Shown here piece after piece: positions 27,256 through 36,224 of a DNA stretch of 64,000 nucleotides (position 1 is the stretch's first letter; every line of letters starts with the position of its first letter). The stretch is from Candidatus Cloacimonadota bacterium (lineage in GTDB: Bacteria; Cloacimonadota; Cloacimonadia; Cloacimonadales; TCS61), in the NCBI GenBank assembly GCA_021734835.1, contig JAIPIH010000006.1:62001-126000 (forward strand), read 5' to 3'. Below the pieces are notes generated by a model, which was given only the letters and a program-made list of their open reading frames with translations, did no database searches and had not been told where the DNA came from. A program made the translations under genes and the position numbers.

Positions 27256-28776
27256 TCAGATCAGAGATTTTCCGGTCATTTCATCCGGTTGTGGTATATC
27301 CATTATTTTTAAAATCGTAGGTGCTATATCTGCAAGTTTTCCTTTGGAGACAGGCTTTTTCTCGTTTAAAAGGGAGATCACAACAGGAACAGGATTCATG
27401 CTGTGAGCAGTAAAAATATTACCGTCATCATCAAGCATTTTATCTGCATTTCCATGGTCAGCAGTCAGAATGATATTAAAATCTGATGCTTGAGCTGCAG
27501 GAACTATCTCACTAAGGCACTTATCAACTGTTTCAACTGCTTTTACAGTAGCATCAAAAACACCCGTATGACCTACCATATCACAATTTGCAAAATTAGT
27601 TATGATCAAAGAATAATCCTTGTCCAAAGAAGCTATCAACTTATCTTTAACATCAAATGCGCTCATTTCAGGTTGCAGATCATAAGTTGCAATTCTGGGA
27701 GAATCAACTAAGATTCGATCTTCATGTTTAAAGGGTTTTTCAACTCCACCATTAAAAAAGAATGTTACATGAGCATACTTTTCTGTTTCTGCTAATCTTA
27801 ACTGTTTGAGCTTTTTCTTAGAGATCACTTCGCCTAAAATATTTACAAGTTTTGGTAACCTGAAAGCTACATCAATAAAGCCATTATATTCAATATCATA
27901 CTCGCTAAAACTAACAAACTTCAGATCCAGAAAATTTGAGGCTTTAAATTTGTCAAAATTCGGGAACTTGAAAACCCGCGCAATTTGTCTCATTCTATCA
28001 GCTCTAAAATTAAAGGCAATTACTGCATCTTTATTACTAACTTGTGCTATTGGTTTATCATTTTCAGTGATAACAGAAGGGACAATAAATTCATCAGTAA
28101 CTTTGTTATCGTAATGATACTTTACAGCAAGTTGCGGAGTAGAAAACTTTTTGCCTTCTCCCAGAACGCAAGCGTTATAAGCTTTTTGAATCCTATCCCA
28201 CCGATTGTCCCTGTCCATTACATAATATCTTCCTGAGACTGTTGCAATTTTTCCTATACCTATTTCCTCAGCTTTTTTTTGAAAGGTTTTAACAAAGTTA
28301 ATACCAGAATTTGGTAGAGTATCACGACCATCCATAAAGGCATGATAATAAACCTGTTTAAGTTTATTCTGTTTAGCTAATTTTAATAAAGCCCAAATAT
28401 GATTGATATTACTGTGGACATTCCCATCGGATAGCAAACCAAAAAGATGTAATTTGCTATTATTTGCTTTAGCATGAGAAATCGCTGACAGCAGTTCTGA
28501 ATTTTCAAAGAATGAACCGTCTTCGATCTTTTTCATAATCAGTGAATTCATTTGATATACGATCCTACCAGCTCCAATATTTAAATGACCCACTTCTGAA
28601 TTACCCATGTCTCCCTTTAATAAACCCACATCAAGTCCACATGCTGTTAGAATACCTTCAGGATTTTGTGATCGGAATTTATCAATGAAAGGTGTGTGAG
28701 CAGCAGCTATCGCATTGCCGTATTTAGATTTATTTAAACCAAAACCATCAAGAATCAATAACAAGGTTTTTTTCAT
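27256..28776 (-). CDS. gpmI: 2,3-bisphosphoglycerate-independent phosphoglycerate mutase
   Basis: A 506-residue glycolytic enzyme that interconverts 3- and 2-phosphoglycerate. It belongs to the alkaline phosphatase superfamily and uses two Mn ions. Visible: LLILDGFGL with metal Asp, the catalytic serine in GNSEVGHLNIGAGR, HAFMDGRDT, GRYYVMDRDNRWDR, FNFRADRMRQ, NFANCDMVGHTG and LTADHGNAD. ATG 28776 has GGAGA upstream; a start at 28809 would add 11 unusual residues. A TTGACA element lies upstream on the minus strand. Confidence 0.96.
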   Translation of the reverse strand: MKKTLLLILDGFGLNKSKYGNAIAAAHTPFIDKFRSQNPEGILTACGLDVGLLKGDMGNSEVGHLNIGAGRIVYQMNSLIMKKIEDGSFFENSELLSAISHAKANNSKLHLFGLLSDGNVHSNINHIWALLKLAKQNKLKQVYYHAFMDGRDTLPNSGINFVKTFQKKAEEIGIGKIATVSGRYYVMDRDNRWDRIQKAYNACVLGEGKKFSTPQLAVKYHYDNKVTDEFIVPSVITENDKPIAQVSNKDAVIAFNFRADRMRQIARVFKFPNFDKFKASNFLDLKFVSFSEYDIEYNGFIDVAFRLPKLVNILGEVISKKKLKQLRLAETEKYAHVTFFFNGGVEKPFKHEDRILVDSPRIATYDLQPEMSAFDVKDKLIASLDKDYSLIITNFANCDMVGHTGVFDATVKAVETVDKCLSEIVPAAQASDFNIILTADHGNADKMLDDDGNIFTAHSMNPVPVVISLLNEKKPVSKGKLADIAPTILKIMDIPQPDEMTGKSLI

Positions 28777-28802
28777 GTAATCTCCAAATAAAATTATTTT
28801 TA

Positions 28803-28832
28803 CAATCATTTAGGTTAGGAATGCAGTGTCAA
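28803..28832 (-). promoter_or_regulatory. Candidate promoter for gpmI
   Basis: On the minus strand TTGACA (28832 to 28827) is followed after 20 nt by ATTG (28806 to 28803). It lies 27-56 bp upstream of the gpmI ATG. Confidence 0.35.
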
Positions 28833-28921
28833 GTAAGAGTTAACAAATAAAGCATTCTTTATTTTAGGAAGATTAAACTACTAAGAGTAAACAATATGAT
28901 AAGCTGGAAAGTTTTCTTTGC

Positions 28922-28950
28922 TTGACATCAGAAAATTCCTAAAAAGTTTG
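28922..28950 (+). promoter_or_regulatory. Candidate promoter for the oxidoreductase-asnS operon
   Basis: TTGACA at 28922 is followed after exactly 19 nt by TTTG at 28947, 36 bp before the ATG. It is one of the best examples of the recurrent motif in this window. Confidence 0.45.
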
Positions 28951-28985
28951 AAATCAATCATAGTTTCATTCTGGAAGGAGATTAA

Positions 28986-29963
28986 ATGTTGCGAGCCGGT
29001 ATTGTTGGAGTAGGTCAATTTGGACAGAATCACGCTCGGATTTTAAAGGGCAGTGTTAAATGTGATTTTGTTGGTTTGTACGATAAAGACAGGAAAAGAG
29101 CAGATGAGATATCAACCAGGCTAGATACCCGATCATTTAAAGATTTTGATTCATTACTTTCGGAAATTGATATTCTGTTTATAGTTGTAACAACAATATC
29201 TCATTTTGAGCTAGCAGAAAAAGCGCTAAAAAAGAATATACATGTGTTTATTGAAAAACCAATTACAGAAACTTTTCAGCAAGCTCAGGATCTTATTAAA
29301 CTAGCTGAATTAAATAACCTTAAGATTCAGGTTGGGCATATTGAAAGATTTAATCCGATCATTATAGAGATTGAGGATAAAATAAAAAAACCTATTTTTA
29401 TGGAATGCCACAGAATTGCTCCATTTACACCCAGAGGGACTGATATCCCGGTTGTTCTGGAACTTATGATCCATGATATTGATCTAATTTTATCATTCAT
29501 GGAAAGTACTGTAAAGCATATTAGTGCCAGTGGTGCAGGTGTAATGACTAAAAGTATAGATATCGCAAACGCAAGACTCGAGTTTGAAAATGGGGAAGTA
29601 GCTAATATTACTGCCAGTCGGATTTCTCTTAAAAGATCCAGACAGTTGAGGATTTTTCAGAAAGATGCTTACTTCTCAATTGATTTTCAAGATAAAAGTG
29701 TAAATTACGTAAAAAAATCTCGGGATCTGTATAAGGTTCTTCCCAAGATCATAAAAGGGAATTATGCAAATATTGACACAAAAGATATAGTGGATATAAG
29801 AGAAATAAAAGCTCCTGAACAGGAGAAAGATGCCCTGACAATTGAGTTGGAATCTTTTATCAATGCAGTAGAATCGAACACTGATCCGGTAGTAGATGGA
29901 AGAGCTGGAGCTCGAGCTTTAGAGGTAGCTTTAGAGATCGTAAAAAAGATAAATAAACTCTAG
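28986..29963 (+). CDS. Gfo/Idh/MocA family NAD(P)-dependent oxidoreductase
   Basis: A 325-residue sugar-type dehydrogenase. The N-terminal Rossmann fold starts with GIVGVGQFGQNHARIL; the cofactor/catalytic EKP motif appears as FIEKPITET at about residue 93; and MIHDIDLILSF carries the later conserved His-Asp. These enzymes oxidise sugar hydroxyls, often on UDP-sugars for glycan or lipopolysaccharide assembly; the substrate here is unknown. GGAAGGAG precedes ATG 28986. asnS follows 11 bp later, so the two are probably cotranscribed. Confidence 0.9.
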   Translation: MLRAGIVGVGQFGQNHARILKGSVKCDFVGLYDKDRKRADEISTRLDTRSFKDFDSLLSEIDILFIVVTTISHFELAEKALKKNIHVFIEKPITETFQQAQDLIKLAELNNLKIQVGHIERFNPIIIEIEDKIKKPIFMECHRIAPFTPRGTDIPVVLELMIHDIDLILSFMESTVKHISASGAGVMTKSIDIANARLEFENGEVANITASRISLKRSRQLRIFQKDAYFSIDFQDKSVNYVKKSRDLYKVLPKIIKGNYANIDTKDIVDIREIKAPEQEKDALTIELESFINAVESNTDPVVDGRAGARALEVALEIVKKINKL

Positions 29964-29974
29964 ATGGAGAAGAA

Positions 29975-31273
29975 ATGAAATTGATCACACTTAAAGATAT
30001 AAAAGAAAATATAGGAAAAGAAGTTAAATTGAAAGGGTGGGTACGAAACTACCGGAAAAGCAGTAGTAAATTGCGATTTGTGATCTTCAGAGATGCTTTT
30101 GCAGATATTCAGGCAGTAGCCTTCAAACCGGAGATGGGAGAAGAGAATTTTGAAAAAGTAAAACAAATCTCACTGGAGACTTCCGTTGAGATCATTGGAA
30201 TCCCAAAGGAACATCAGAAACGGGAAGGGGAATTTGAATTTCAACTTAAAGACCTGAATATTATTGGAAGATCTGATGAATATCCAATCGGAAAGAAAGA
30301 TCATGGGACTGATTTTCTTCTATCCAACAGACATCTTTGGATGCGCTCACGAAAGCAAAATGCAGCTTTGAAAATTCGTCATACTGTTTATTATGCGATA
30401 TGTGAATATTTAAATAAAAATGATTTTTACAGATTTGATTCGCCAATTTTGACACCCAATGCAAGTGAAGGTACAACCACACTTTTCGAAGTTCCATATT
30501 TTGACTCAGGTTCAGCTTATCTTTCTCAATCCGGCCAACTCTACCTGGAAGCGGGCATAATGACTTTAGGACGTGTATATGATTTTGGTCCTGTGTTTAG
30601 GGCGGAGAAATCTAAAACACGTAAACATTTGACTGAGTTCTGGATGATGGATGCAGAAGCTGCATTTGTGGAACATGAAGAGAATATGAATATTCAGGAA
30701 GAACTCATCAGGTATGTAGTTTGCACTGTTATAGATAGAAACACAAAAGAGCTTAAGATACTCGACAGAGATATAAATCAGTTAAAAAAAGCAGATGCAC
30801 CCTTTAAAAGAATGACACACAGACAGGTTATCGATATGTTAAAAAATAAAGGTGTAAAAATTGGTTATAGCGATGATTTTGGAGCTCCCGAAGAAGAGAT
30901 GATCACTGAAGGAAGTGATGTTCCTATTTTTGTAGAAAGATGGCCGAAAGAGATAAAATCTTTTTATATGAAACGTGATAAAGAAAATCCTGAACTTGTT
31001 CTGGGCGCAGATCTCATAGCTCCTGAAGGTTTTGGAGAGATAATTGGCGGCTCTCAGCGTGAAGATGATCATGATATTCTTCTTGGAAGGATCAAGAGTG
31101 AGGGTTATGATGTTAAAGATTATCAGTGGTTCCTGGATTTGAGAAAATACGGTTCAGTACCACATAGCGGCTTTGGAATTGGATTTGAAAGACTGATTCA
31201 ATGGATGAGCGGTATCAGGTACATTCGAGAGGTAATACCTTTTCCAAGAATGATAAATCGGATTAATCCTTAA
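29975..31273 (+). CDS. asnS: Asparaginyl-tRNA synthetase
   Basis: A 432-residue class IIb synthetase. An N-terminal OB-fold anticodon-binding domain (VKLKGWVRNYRKSSSKLRFV) is followed by the catalytic core with motif 2 FRAEKSKTRKHLTEFWMMDAE-like sequence and motif 3 GSVPHSGFGIGFERLIQW. The EFWMMDAEAAF form and the length separate it from AspS. GGAGAAG precedes the ATG. Presence of AsnS implies direct charging of tRNA-Asn rather than only the transamidation route. Confidence 0.92.
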   Translation: MKLITLKDIKENIGKEVKLKGWVRNYRKSSSKLRFVIFRDAFADIQAVAFKPEMGEENFEKVKQISLETSVEIIGIPKEHQKREGEFEFQLKDLNIIGRSDEYPIGKKDHGTDFLLSNRHLWMRSRKQNAALKIRHTVYYAICEYLNKNDFYRFDSPILTPNASEGTTTLFEVPYFDSGSAYLSQSGQLYLEAGIMTLGRVYDFGPVFRAEKSKTRKHLTEFWMMDAEAAFVEHEENMNIQEELIRYVVCTVIDRNTKELKILDRDINQLKKADAPFKRMTHRQVIDMLKNKGVKIGYSDDFGAPEEEMITEGSDVPIFVERWPKEIKSFYMKRDKENPELVLGADLIAPEGFGEIIGGSQREDDHDILLGRIKSEGYDVKDYQWFLDLRKYGSVPHSGFGIGFERLIQWMSGIRYIREVIPFPRMINRINP

Positions 31274-31347
31274 CAAGAATAGAAAATTTAATTTATATGT
31301 TGTGATTATCAGTTAGGTCAGAATAAAATATAAATATTAGCTAAAAT

Positions 31348-32706
31348 TTAATGCAAATTATGATCATTCATTTTCCTGTGTAAGGTTCGGATGTTCATAT
31401 CAAGCATTTTCGCAGCTTTAGTTTTGTTACCATGAGCTTTTTCAACAGCGTTTTTTATTATTACATATTCATATTGTTTCAGTAATGTTTTAAAAGGAAC
31501 ATTCAAGTCAACTTTTGGTGCAGTGGGAGTGCTGGGAGTTTCATCTGATATTTTAATCGATAATTGCTGCGGTTGAATTATATTTCCTTCGGTAGTAATA
31601 ACTGCTCTTTTCACAACATTCTTCAACTCTCTGACATTCCCGGGCCAATGATAATTTAGCAGCGTGTGCATTGCTTCTACACTAAATCCGGTTATGTTTT
31701 TTTTAAAATGCTGATTGGCACTTTTCAAAAATTCCTGCGCAAATTGAGGGATATCATCTTTTATTTTTGCCAAAGAAGGCAGAATGATTTTAAATTCATT
31801 AAGTCTGTGATAAAGATCTTCCCTGAAGTTTCCTAATTCTATTTCATTTCTGAAATCTTTATTGGAAGTAGCAATAACTCGAACATCGACTTTTCTACTC
31901 TTTTTACCGCCGATACGAGTTGTTTGTTTCTCTTCTAAAACCCTCAGGAGCTTTGCTTGTCCTCGTATTGGCATATTAGTAATTTCATCCAGGAGCAGAG
32001 TTCCATTATTAGCTTCTTCGAACTTGCCTGCTTTAGAAGATAAAGCACCTGTATAAGATCCCTTTTCATATCCAAATAATTCGCTTTCAACTAAAGTGTC
32101 CGGTATTGCTCCGCAATCTAAAGCTACAAAGACCCTATTACTTTTTGAACTTTTTTTGTGGATAAGATTTGCAAAAACTTCTTTGCCTGTACCGCTGTCA
32201 CCTTGTATGATAACACTCATATCTGTAGGAGAAATCAGATCAATTTGATTTAAAATTCTTTTAATTTGCGGATTTTCACCAATAATGACCTTACTTTCTT
32301 TAAAATATAATTTCCGCGTGAGGTCGTGAACTTGTTGATTTAACTCAAAGGTCTTAAATGCTCGTTCAATTGTGAGTAGCAGTTCATCTTGATTGAACGG
32401 CTTTCTCAGATAATCGTAGGCTCCCAGCTTTATAGTTTCCACTATATTCTTAATGCCCTTGGTTCCGGAGATCATAATTATAATAGCATTTGGATCAATT
32501 TTTTTTATTTTTTTTAAAAGAGTAATACCATTCTGTCCTGGAAGTTTGATATCTAAAAGAACTATATCAGGTTTACAGGAGTTAAACTTTGAAATTACTT
32601 CTTTTCCATCACCAACTAAAAAAGTTTTATACCCATTTTCGCGTAAGATCGAAGAAATTAACATTTGTGTATCCCAATTATCCTCTACTATTAAAATTGA
32701 ATGCAT
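31348..32706 (-). CDS. Orphan NtrC-family sigma54 response regulator with GSYTGA loop
   Basis: A 452-residue activator: receiver with phospho-acceptor Asp52 (VLLDIKLPG), AAA+ domain with Walker A GDSGTGKE (169-176), Walker B LLLDE, and a C-terminal Fis-type helix-turn-helix (NKTKAAKMLDMNIRTLHRKM). The sigma54 contact loop reads GSYTGA (216-221) instead of GAFTGA. A Tyr for Phe change is tolerated in studied activators, so it may still be active, but the Ala to Ser change is less usual. CAGGAG precedes the ATG. No histidine kinase lies beside it. Targets are unknown. Confidence 0.93.
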   Translation of the reverse strand: MHSILIVEDNWDTQMLISSILRENGYKTFLVGDGKEVISKFNSCKPDIVLLDIKLPGQNGITLLKKIKKIDPNAIIIMISGTKGIKNIVETIKLGAYDYLRKPFNQDELLLTIERAFKTFELNQQVHDLTRKLYFKESKVIIGENPQIKRILNQIDLISPTDMSVIIQGDSGTGKEVFANLIHKKSSKSNRVFVALDCGAIPDTLVESELFGYEKGSYTGALSSKAGKFEEANNGTLLLDEITNMPIRGQAKLLRVLEEKQTTRIGGKKSRKVDVRVIATSNKDFRNEIELGNFREDLYHRLNEFKIILPSLAKIKDDIPQFAQEFLKSANQHFKKNITGFSVEAMHTLLNYHWPGNVRELKNVVKRAVITTEGNIIQPQQLSIKISDETPSTPTAPKVDLNVPFKTLLKQYEYVIIKNAVEKAHGNKTKAAKMLDMNIRTLHRKMNDHNLH

Positions 32707-32830
32707 AAATGGATACTCCTGTTTAATTAATTAACTTATAGAAAGATTTTAACAATGACAAAAATGTCAACTCAAAATTATTTTAGTCCGGTTTCCTAAA
32801 ATTATATAGTAGATGTTACATTAGAAATTA

Positions 32831-33784
32831 CTACTCTAATATTCCATTATCAGACAGATCTACATTCCTGCTTCGAAAGCCGTAACCCATTACATCGTAT
32901 ACTTCGGTAAGATACATAAATGCGTTGGGATCGATATCCCTGACGATATCTCTGATCATAGCAATTTGCCGTCTATTCATAGCGCAAAACAGTACATCCA
33001 TATCTTTTCCGGTATAACCTCCTTGTGCTTTAAAGAAAGTAACTCCGCGCCGGATTTTTTCATAGATTTGCTCTTTTATATCCTGATTTTTCTCTGAAAT
33101 AATATATACTCCCTTTACAAAAGGAAGACCTTCACTCGCTATATCAGTTAACTTAGTTGTTATAAAAAGATTTACATATCCCCAAATAACCAGTTTCATA
33201 TCTCGGAAGAAAATTCCTACAGTCAATATTATCAAGGTCTCAACCAACCAATACCCTGTACCGATCGAAAGACCGGCTTTCTGTTTGATGAACGCTACAG
33301 GGATATCTGTTCCGCCTGTAGAACCGCGAAAACGAAAGATCATCCCCAATCCTAAACCCAGAAGAACAGAACCGGCAATAGCTGATAAATAAATATCATC
33401 CGGGGAAAGCATTGCATATATTTTATTACCGTGATCAATAAAAGTAAAAGGACTCAAATCTTTTATTACACCTATATTGTAGAGGTTTTTAAAACTTAAT
33501 AGATCAGCAAAAATTGAGGTTGAGAACATTCCAAATAGAGATCTTAATCCAAATCTCTTTCCCAGAAACAGAAAGCTTAATACAAAAAGGGGAATATTGA
33601 ATATTATCATAGAAACACCGATGGGGATATTTAAAGCATGGAATAAAATCTGGCTTAAGCCTCCTACTCCACCGGGTGCAATTTTGTATGGTACTAAAAA
33701 CCAGGAATAAGCTATGGCAAAAATTATTGAACCGATTATTATTCCTAAATGCTGTATAATGTTCCTTTTTAAAATTCTATTCAT
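32831..33784 (-). CDS. YitT family membrane protein with DUF2179 domain
   Basis: A 317-residue inner-membrane protein. About five or six transmembrane helices (residues 10-215) include the family motifs APGGVGGLSQI and RGSTGGTDIPVAFI. A cytosolic DUF2179 domain follows (GVYIISEKNQDIKEQIYEKIRRGVT, DVLFCAMNRRQ). The family is widespread with no firmly established transport substrate that I know of. GGAGGAA precedes ATG 33784. Confidence 0.9.
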   Translation of the reverse strand: MNRILKRNIIQHLGIIIGSIIFAIAYSWFLVPYKIAPGGVGGLSQILFHALNIPIGVSMIIFNIPLFVLSFLFLGKRFGLRSLFGMFSTSIFADLLSFKNLYNIGVIKDLSPFTFIDHGNKIYAMLSPDDIYLSAIAGSVLLGLGLGMIFRFRGSTGGTDIPVAFIKQKAGLSIGTGYWLVETLIILTVGIFFRDMKLVIWGYVNLFITTKLTDIASEGLPFVKGVYIISEKNQDIKEQIYEKIRRGVTFFKAQGGYTGKDMDVLFCAMNRRQIAMIRDIVRDIDPNAFMYLTEVYDVMGYGFRSRNVDLSDNGILE

Positions 33785-33968
33785 TATTCCTCCACAGAGC
33801 GCAATTTATTTGAGCAGATGATAAGTCAAATAATTTATCTTAATATTTAATTAACTGGTAAGTATGCATTAATGTTGGTTAATGGAACGATACAGCAAAG
33901 CTGTTTAATATTTTCTTGACGAACAATAACACTTATTAATTATACATTACTTTGTACGAGGAGGAAAT

Positions 33969-35615
33969 TTGTTTACAATTGAATTAAAAATAAATGGAAA
34001 TCATCATAAAAAAATTGCGATATCTCAACCTGCAACGATCAAAAGTATTTTGGAAGATAATTTTAACAAAGAACATACATTAATTGCTTGTAAAGAGAAT
34101 AATGATTATGCAAGTTTCGATAAAGAAATAGATTACGACACAAATTTAGAAGCGGTATCCAGATCAACAACTGCAGGAGACGCAATTTATAAGAACACAT
34201 CAATATTTTTGTTATGCAAAGCCTTTACTTCAGTTTTTTATAATAAAAAATTAGTTGTTGAACATTCTATTGGAGATGGTGTTTATTCAGAAATCATCAA
34301 CTATACTTTTTCCGAAGATGAAGTTAAGCAGATCACCAAAGAATTCCAAAATATTATTGATAGTAACATACCGATCGAGAAAGTTGAATTATCTACAGAT
34401 GAAGCAAAAAAGATATTTCTTAAGCAAAATCGAGAAGACCTTATCAATCATTTGACGCATAACAATATTAAGCTGTATAAATGCGGTAATTACTACGATT
34501 ATATGGTCGGACAACTAGCGGAAAATTCAAATTTTGTTCAGAAATTTGAAATTATTTATCATGCACCTGGGATAATTCTTAGATTTCCAGATAAATTTTC
34601 CAATGATTTCAAAAACAGCTTTTTACTTTCCAGGAAACTTTTTGCAACTCATCAGGAGCACGATAAGTGGTTGAGCATTTTAGGAGTACATAACGTAAGT
34701 GCAATCAATACCGCCGTTAAGAAATATAAAATAACTGAATTAATTCAAATCGAAGAAGCTCTGCATGAGAAGAAGATTATTGATATTGCAAATCAGATAA
34801 CTTTAAAAAATGATACAAAAATTGTCTTGATTGCAGGACCTTCATCCTCCGGTAAAACTTCTTTTGCTAAACGGCTTTCCATCCATTTAAAAGTAAACGG
34901 GATCAGACCCTATACTTTACAAATGGATGATTATTTCTTACCTAGAATTGAAACTCCCAAAAAGGAAAATGGTGATTTAGATTTTGAAAATATTCGCGCC
35001 CTTGACCTGGAATTATTGAATGATCATCTCCAAAAATTATTAAAGGGTGATGAAGTTGAACTGCCAAAATACAATTTTATCCGAGGTACACGCGAACACA
35101 GCAACAGAAAACTCAAATTAAAGAAAAAAGAAATATTGTTGATGGAGGGAATACACGGACTTAATGATGAATTATCATCTTCTGTTCCGTTCAATCAGAA
35201 ATTGAGGATTTATGTAAGTGCTCTCAATAATCTGAACATTGATGCCCATAACCGGATTCCAACTACTGATTCCCGAAAGATAAGAAGAATTGTACGCGAC
35301 TATAATTACAGGGGACATTCCGGTGAGCAAACGCTGGAAATGTGGGATTCCGTTAGAGATGGCGAAAACAAAAATATTTTTCCCTTTCAGGAAAATGCAG
35401 ATTTCATGTTCAACAGTATATTAACATATGAATTGGGAGTTCTCAAAAAACATATTTTGCCTATTTTGCATGCAATATCAGAACATTCGGCGCATTATAC
35501 AGAAGCGATCAGGTTATGGAAAATAGTGGAGCATATTTATAATATTCAGGATGATATAGTCCCTACAAATTCCATCTTAAGGGAATTCATAGGTGGGAGC
35601 GTATTTAATTATTGA
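33969..35615 (+). CDS. Nucleoside (uridine) kinase-like protein with TGS/ThrRS-like N-terminus
   Basis: A 548-residue cytosolic protein. Residues 1-70 resemble a TGS domain. Residues 80-260 resemble the second additional domain of threonyl-tRNA synthetase (IFLLCKAFTSVFYNKKLVVEHSIGDGVY-like). Residues 280-500 form a P-loop uridine kinase/phosphoribulokinase domain with GPSSSGKTSFAKRL, LQMDDYFL and LLMEGIHGL. Such fusions are a known family annotated as nucleoside kinases, probably phosphorylating uridine or cytidine; specificity cannot be read here. The start is a TTG with GAGGAGG four bases upstream. Its last 7 bp overlap the convergent membrane-protein gene. Confidence 0.88.
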   Translation: MFTIELKINGNHHKKIAISQPATIKSILEDNFNKEHTLIACKENNDYASFDKEIDYDTNLEAVSRSTTAGDAIYKNTSIFLLCKAFTSVFYNKKLVVEHSIGDGVYSEIINYTFSEDEVKQITKEFQNIIDSNIPIEKVELSTDEAKKIFLKQNREDLINHLTHNNIKLYKCGNYYDYMVGQLAENSNFVQKFEIIYHAPGIILRFPDKFSNDFKNSFLLSRKLFATHQEHDKWLSILGVHNVSAINTAVKKYKITELIQIEEALHEKKIIDIANQITLKNDTKIVLIAGPSSSGKTSFAKRLSIHLKVNGIRPYTLQMDDYFLPRIETPKKENGDLDFENIRALDLELLNDHLQKLLKGDEVELPKYNFIRGTREHSNRKLKLKKKEILLMEGIHGLNDELSSSVPFNQKLRIYVSALNNLNIDAHNRIPTTDSRKIRRIVRDYNYRGHSGEQTLEMWDSVRDGENKNIFPFQENADFMFNSILTYELGVLKKHILPILHAISEHSAHYTEAIRLWKIVEHIYNIQDDIVPTNSILREFIGGSVFNY

Positions 35616-36214
35616 TCGTTATTTTCAGGCTCAGTTTTGTGTTTAATGCGTTCGGGATCCTCAAAAAATAGCTTATTCAACTTTGCAAATACCAGTTCAA
35701 CAATTCCGAAGCTAACTCCAAGGGTTAGCATTATCTTTATGCCGTTTATAAAGTAGACCATAATAAAAGAACTTTTTATAGGTTTATGCAGAACGAGATG
35801 AATGATGATATGAACTATTAAGAATCCTGAAGCTTCGATAATACTAAATGCTATATTTCTGATATATTTAAATTTAAACCAAGAGAGCCTGAATAGAATT
35901 GCATAGACTGCGAACAGCATGAAAATATAAAGGAAAAGCTGTAAAATTCCTCCAAAGATTGTCAGCCAGCTGCTGTTTTTTAATATTAAAGTGAAAAAAG
36001 TAGCTGCAACAATAATAGTGATGAAAAGATCAATATTTCTTAAATATTTTGTTACAAAAAAAATGAAGCTGCCCACAATTGAAAACATTAACAACTGAAA
36101 TCCAAATTCACTGATATTGAAAATATTTTGATCGAAAATGATCCCAACAAAATAACTTACAGATATTGTAATTATCAATAATAAAACGAGGAAAACTATA
36201 TTTTTAAATTTCAT
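35609..36214 (-). CDS. Multi-pass membrane protein, unknown function
   Basis: A 201-residue hydrophobic protein with about six predicted transmembrane helices and a short charged C-terminus (EDPERIKHKTEPENNDQ). I do not recognise a family. TTAGGAGC precedes the ATG. It follows the outer-membrane-like gene by 10 bp and likely shares its operon with the SDR gene. Confidence 0.7.
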   Translation of the reverse strand: MKFKNIVFLVLLLIITISVSYFVGIIFDQNIFNISEFGFQLLMFSIVGSFIFFVTKYLRNIDLFITIIVAATFFTLILKNSSWLTIFGGILQLFLYIFMLFAVYAILFRLSWFKFKYIRNIAFSIIEASGFLIVHIIIHLVLHKPIKSSFIMVYFINGIKIMLTLGVSFGIVELVFAKLNKLFFEDPERIKHKTEPENNDQ

Positions 36215-36224
36215 AACTATGCTC

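Noticed and set aside
33917-33945. TTGACG upstream of the uridine kinase-like gene as a promoter
   Set aside because: No TTTG or TATAAT at a matching distance (ATTATAC is off-register); counted as an isolated TTGAC only.
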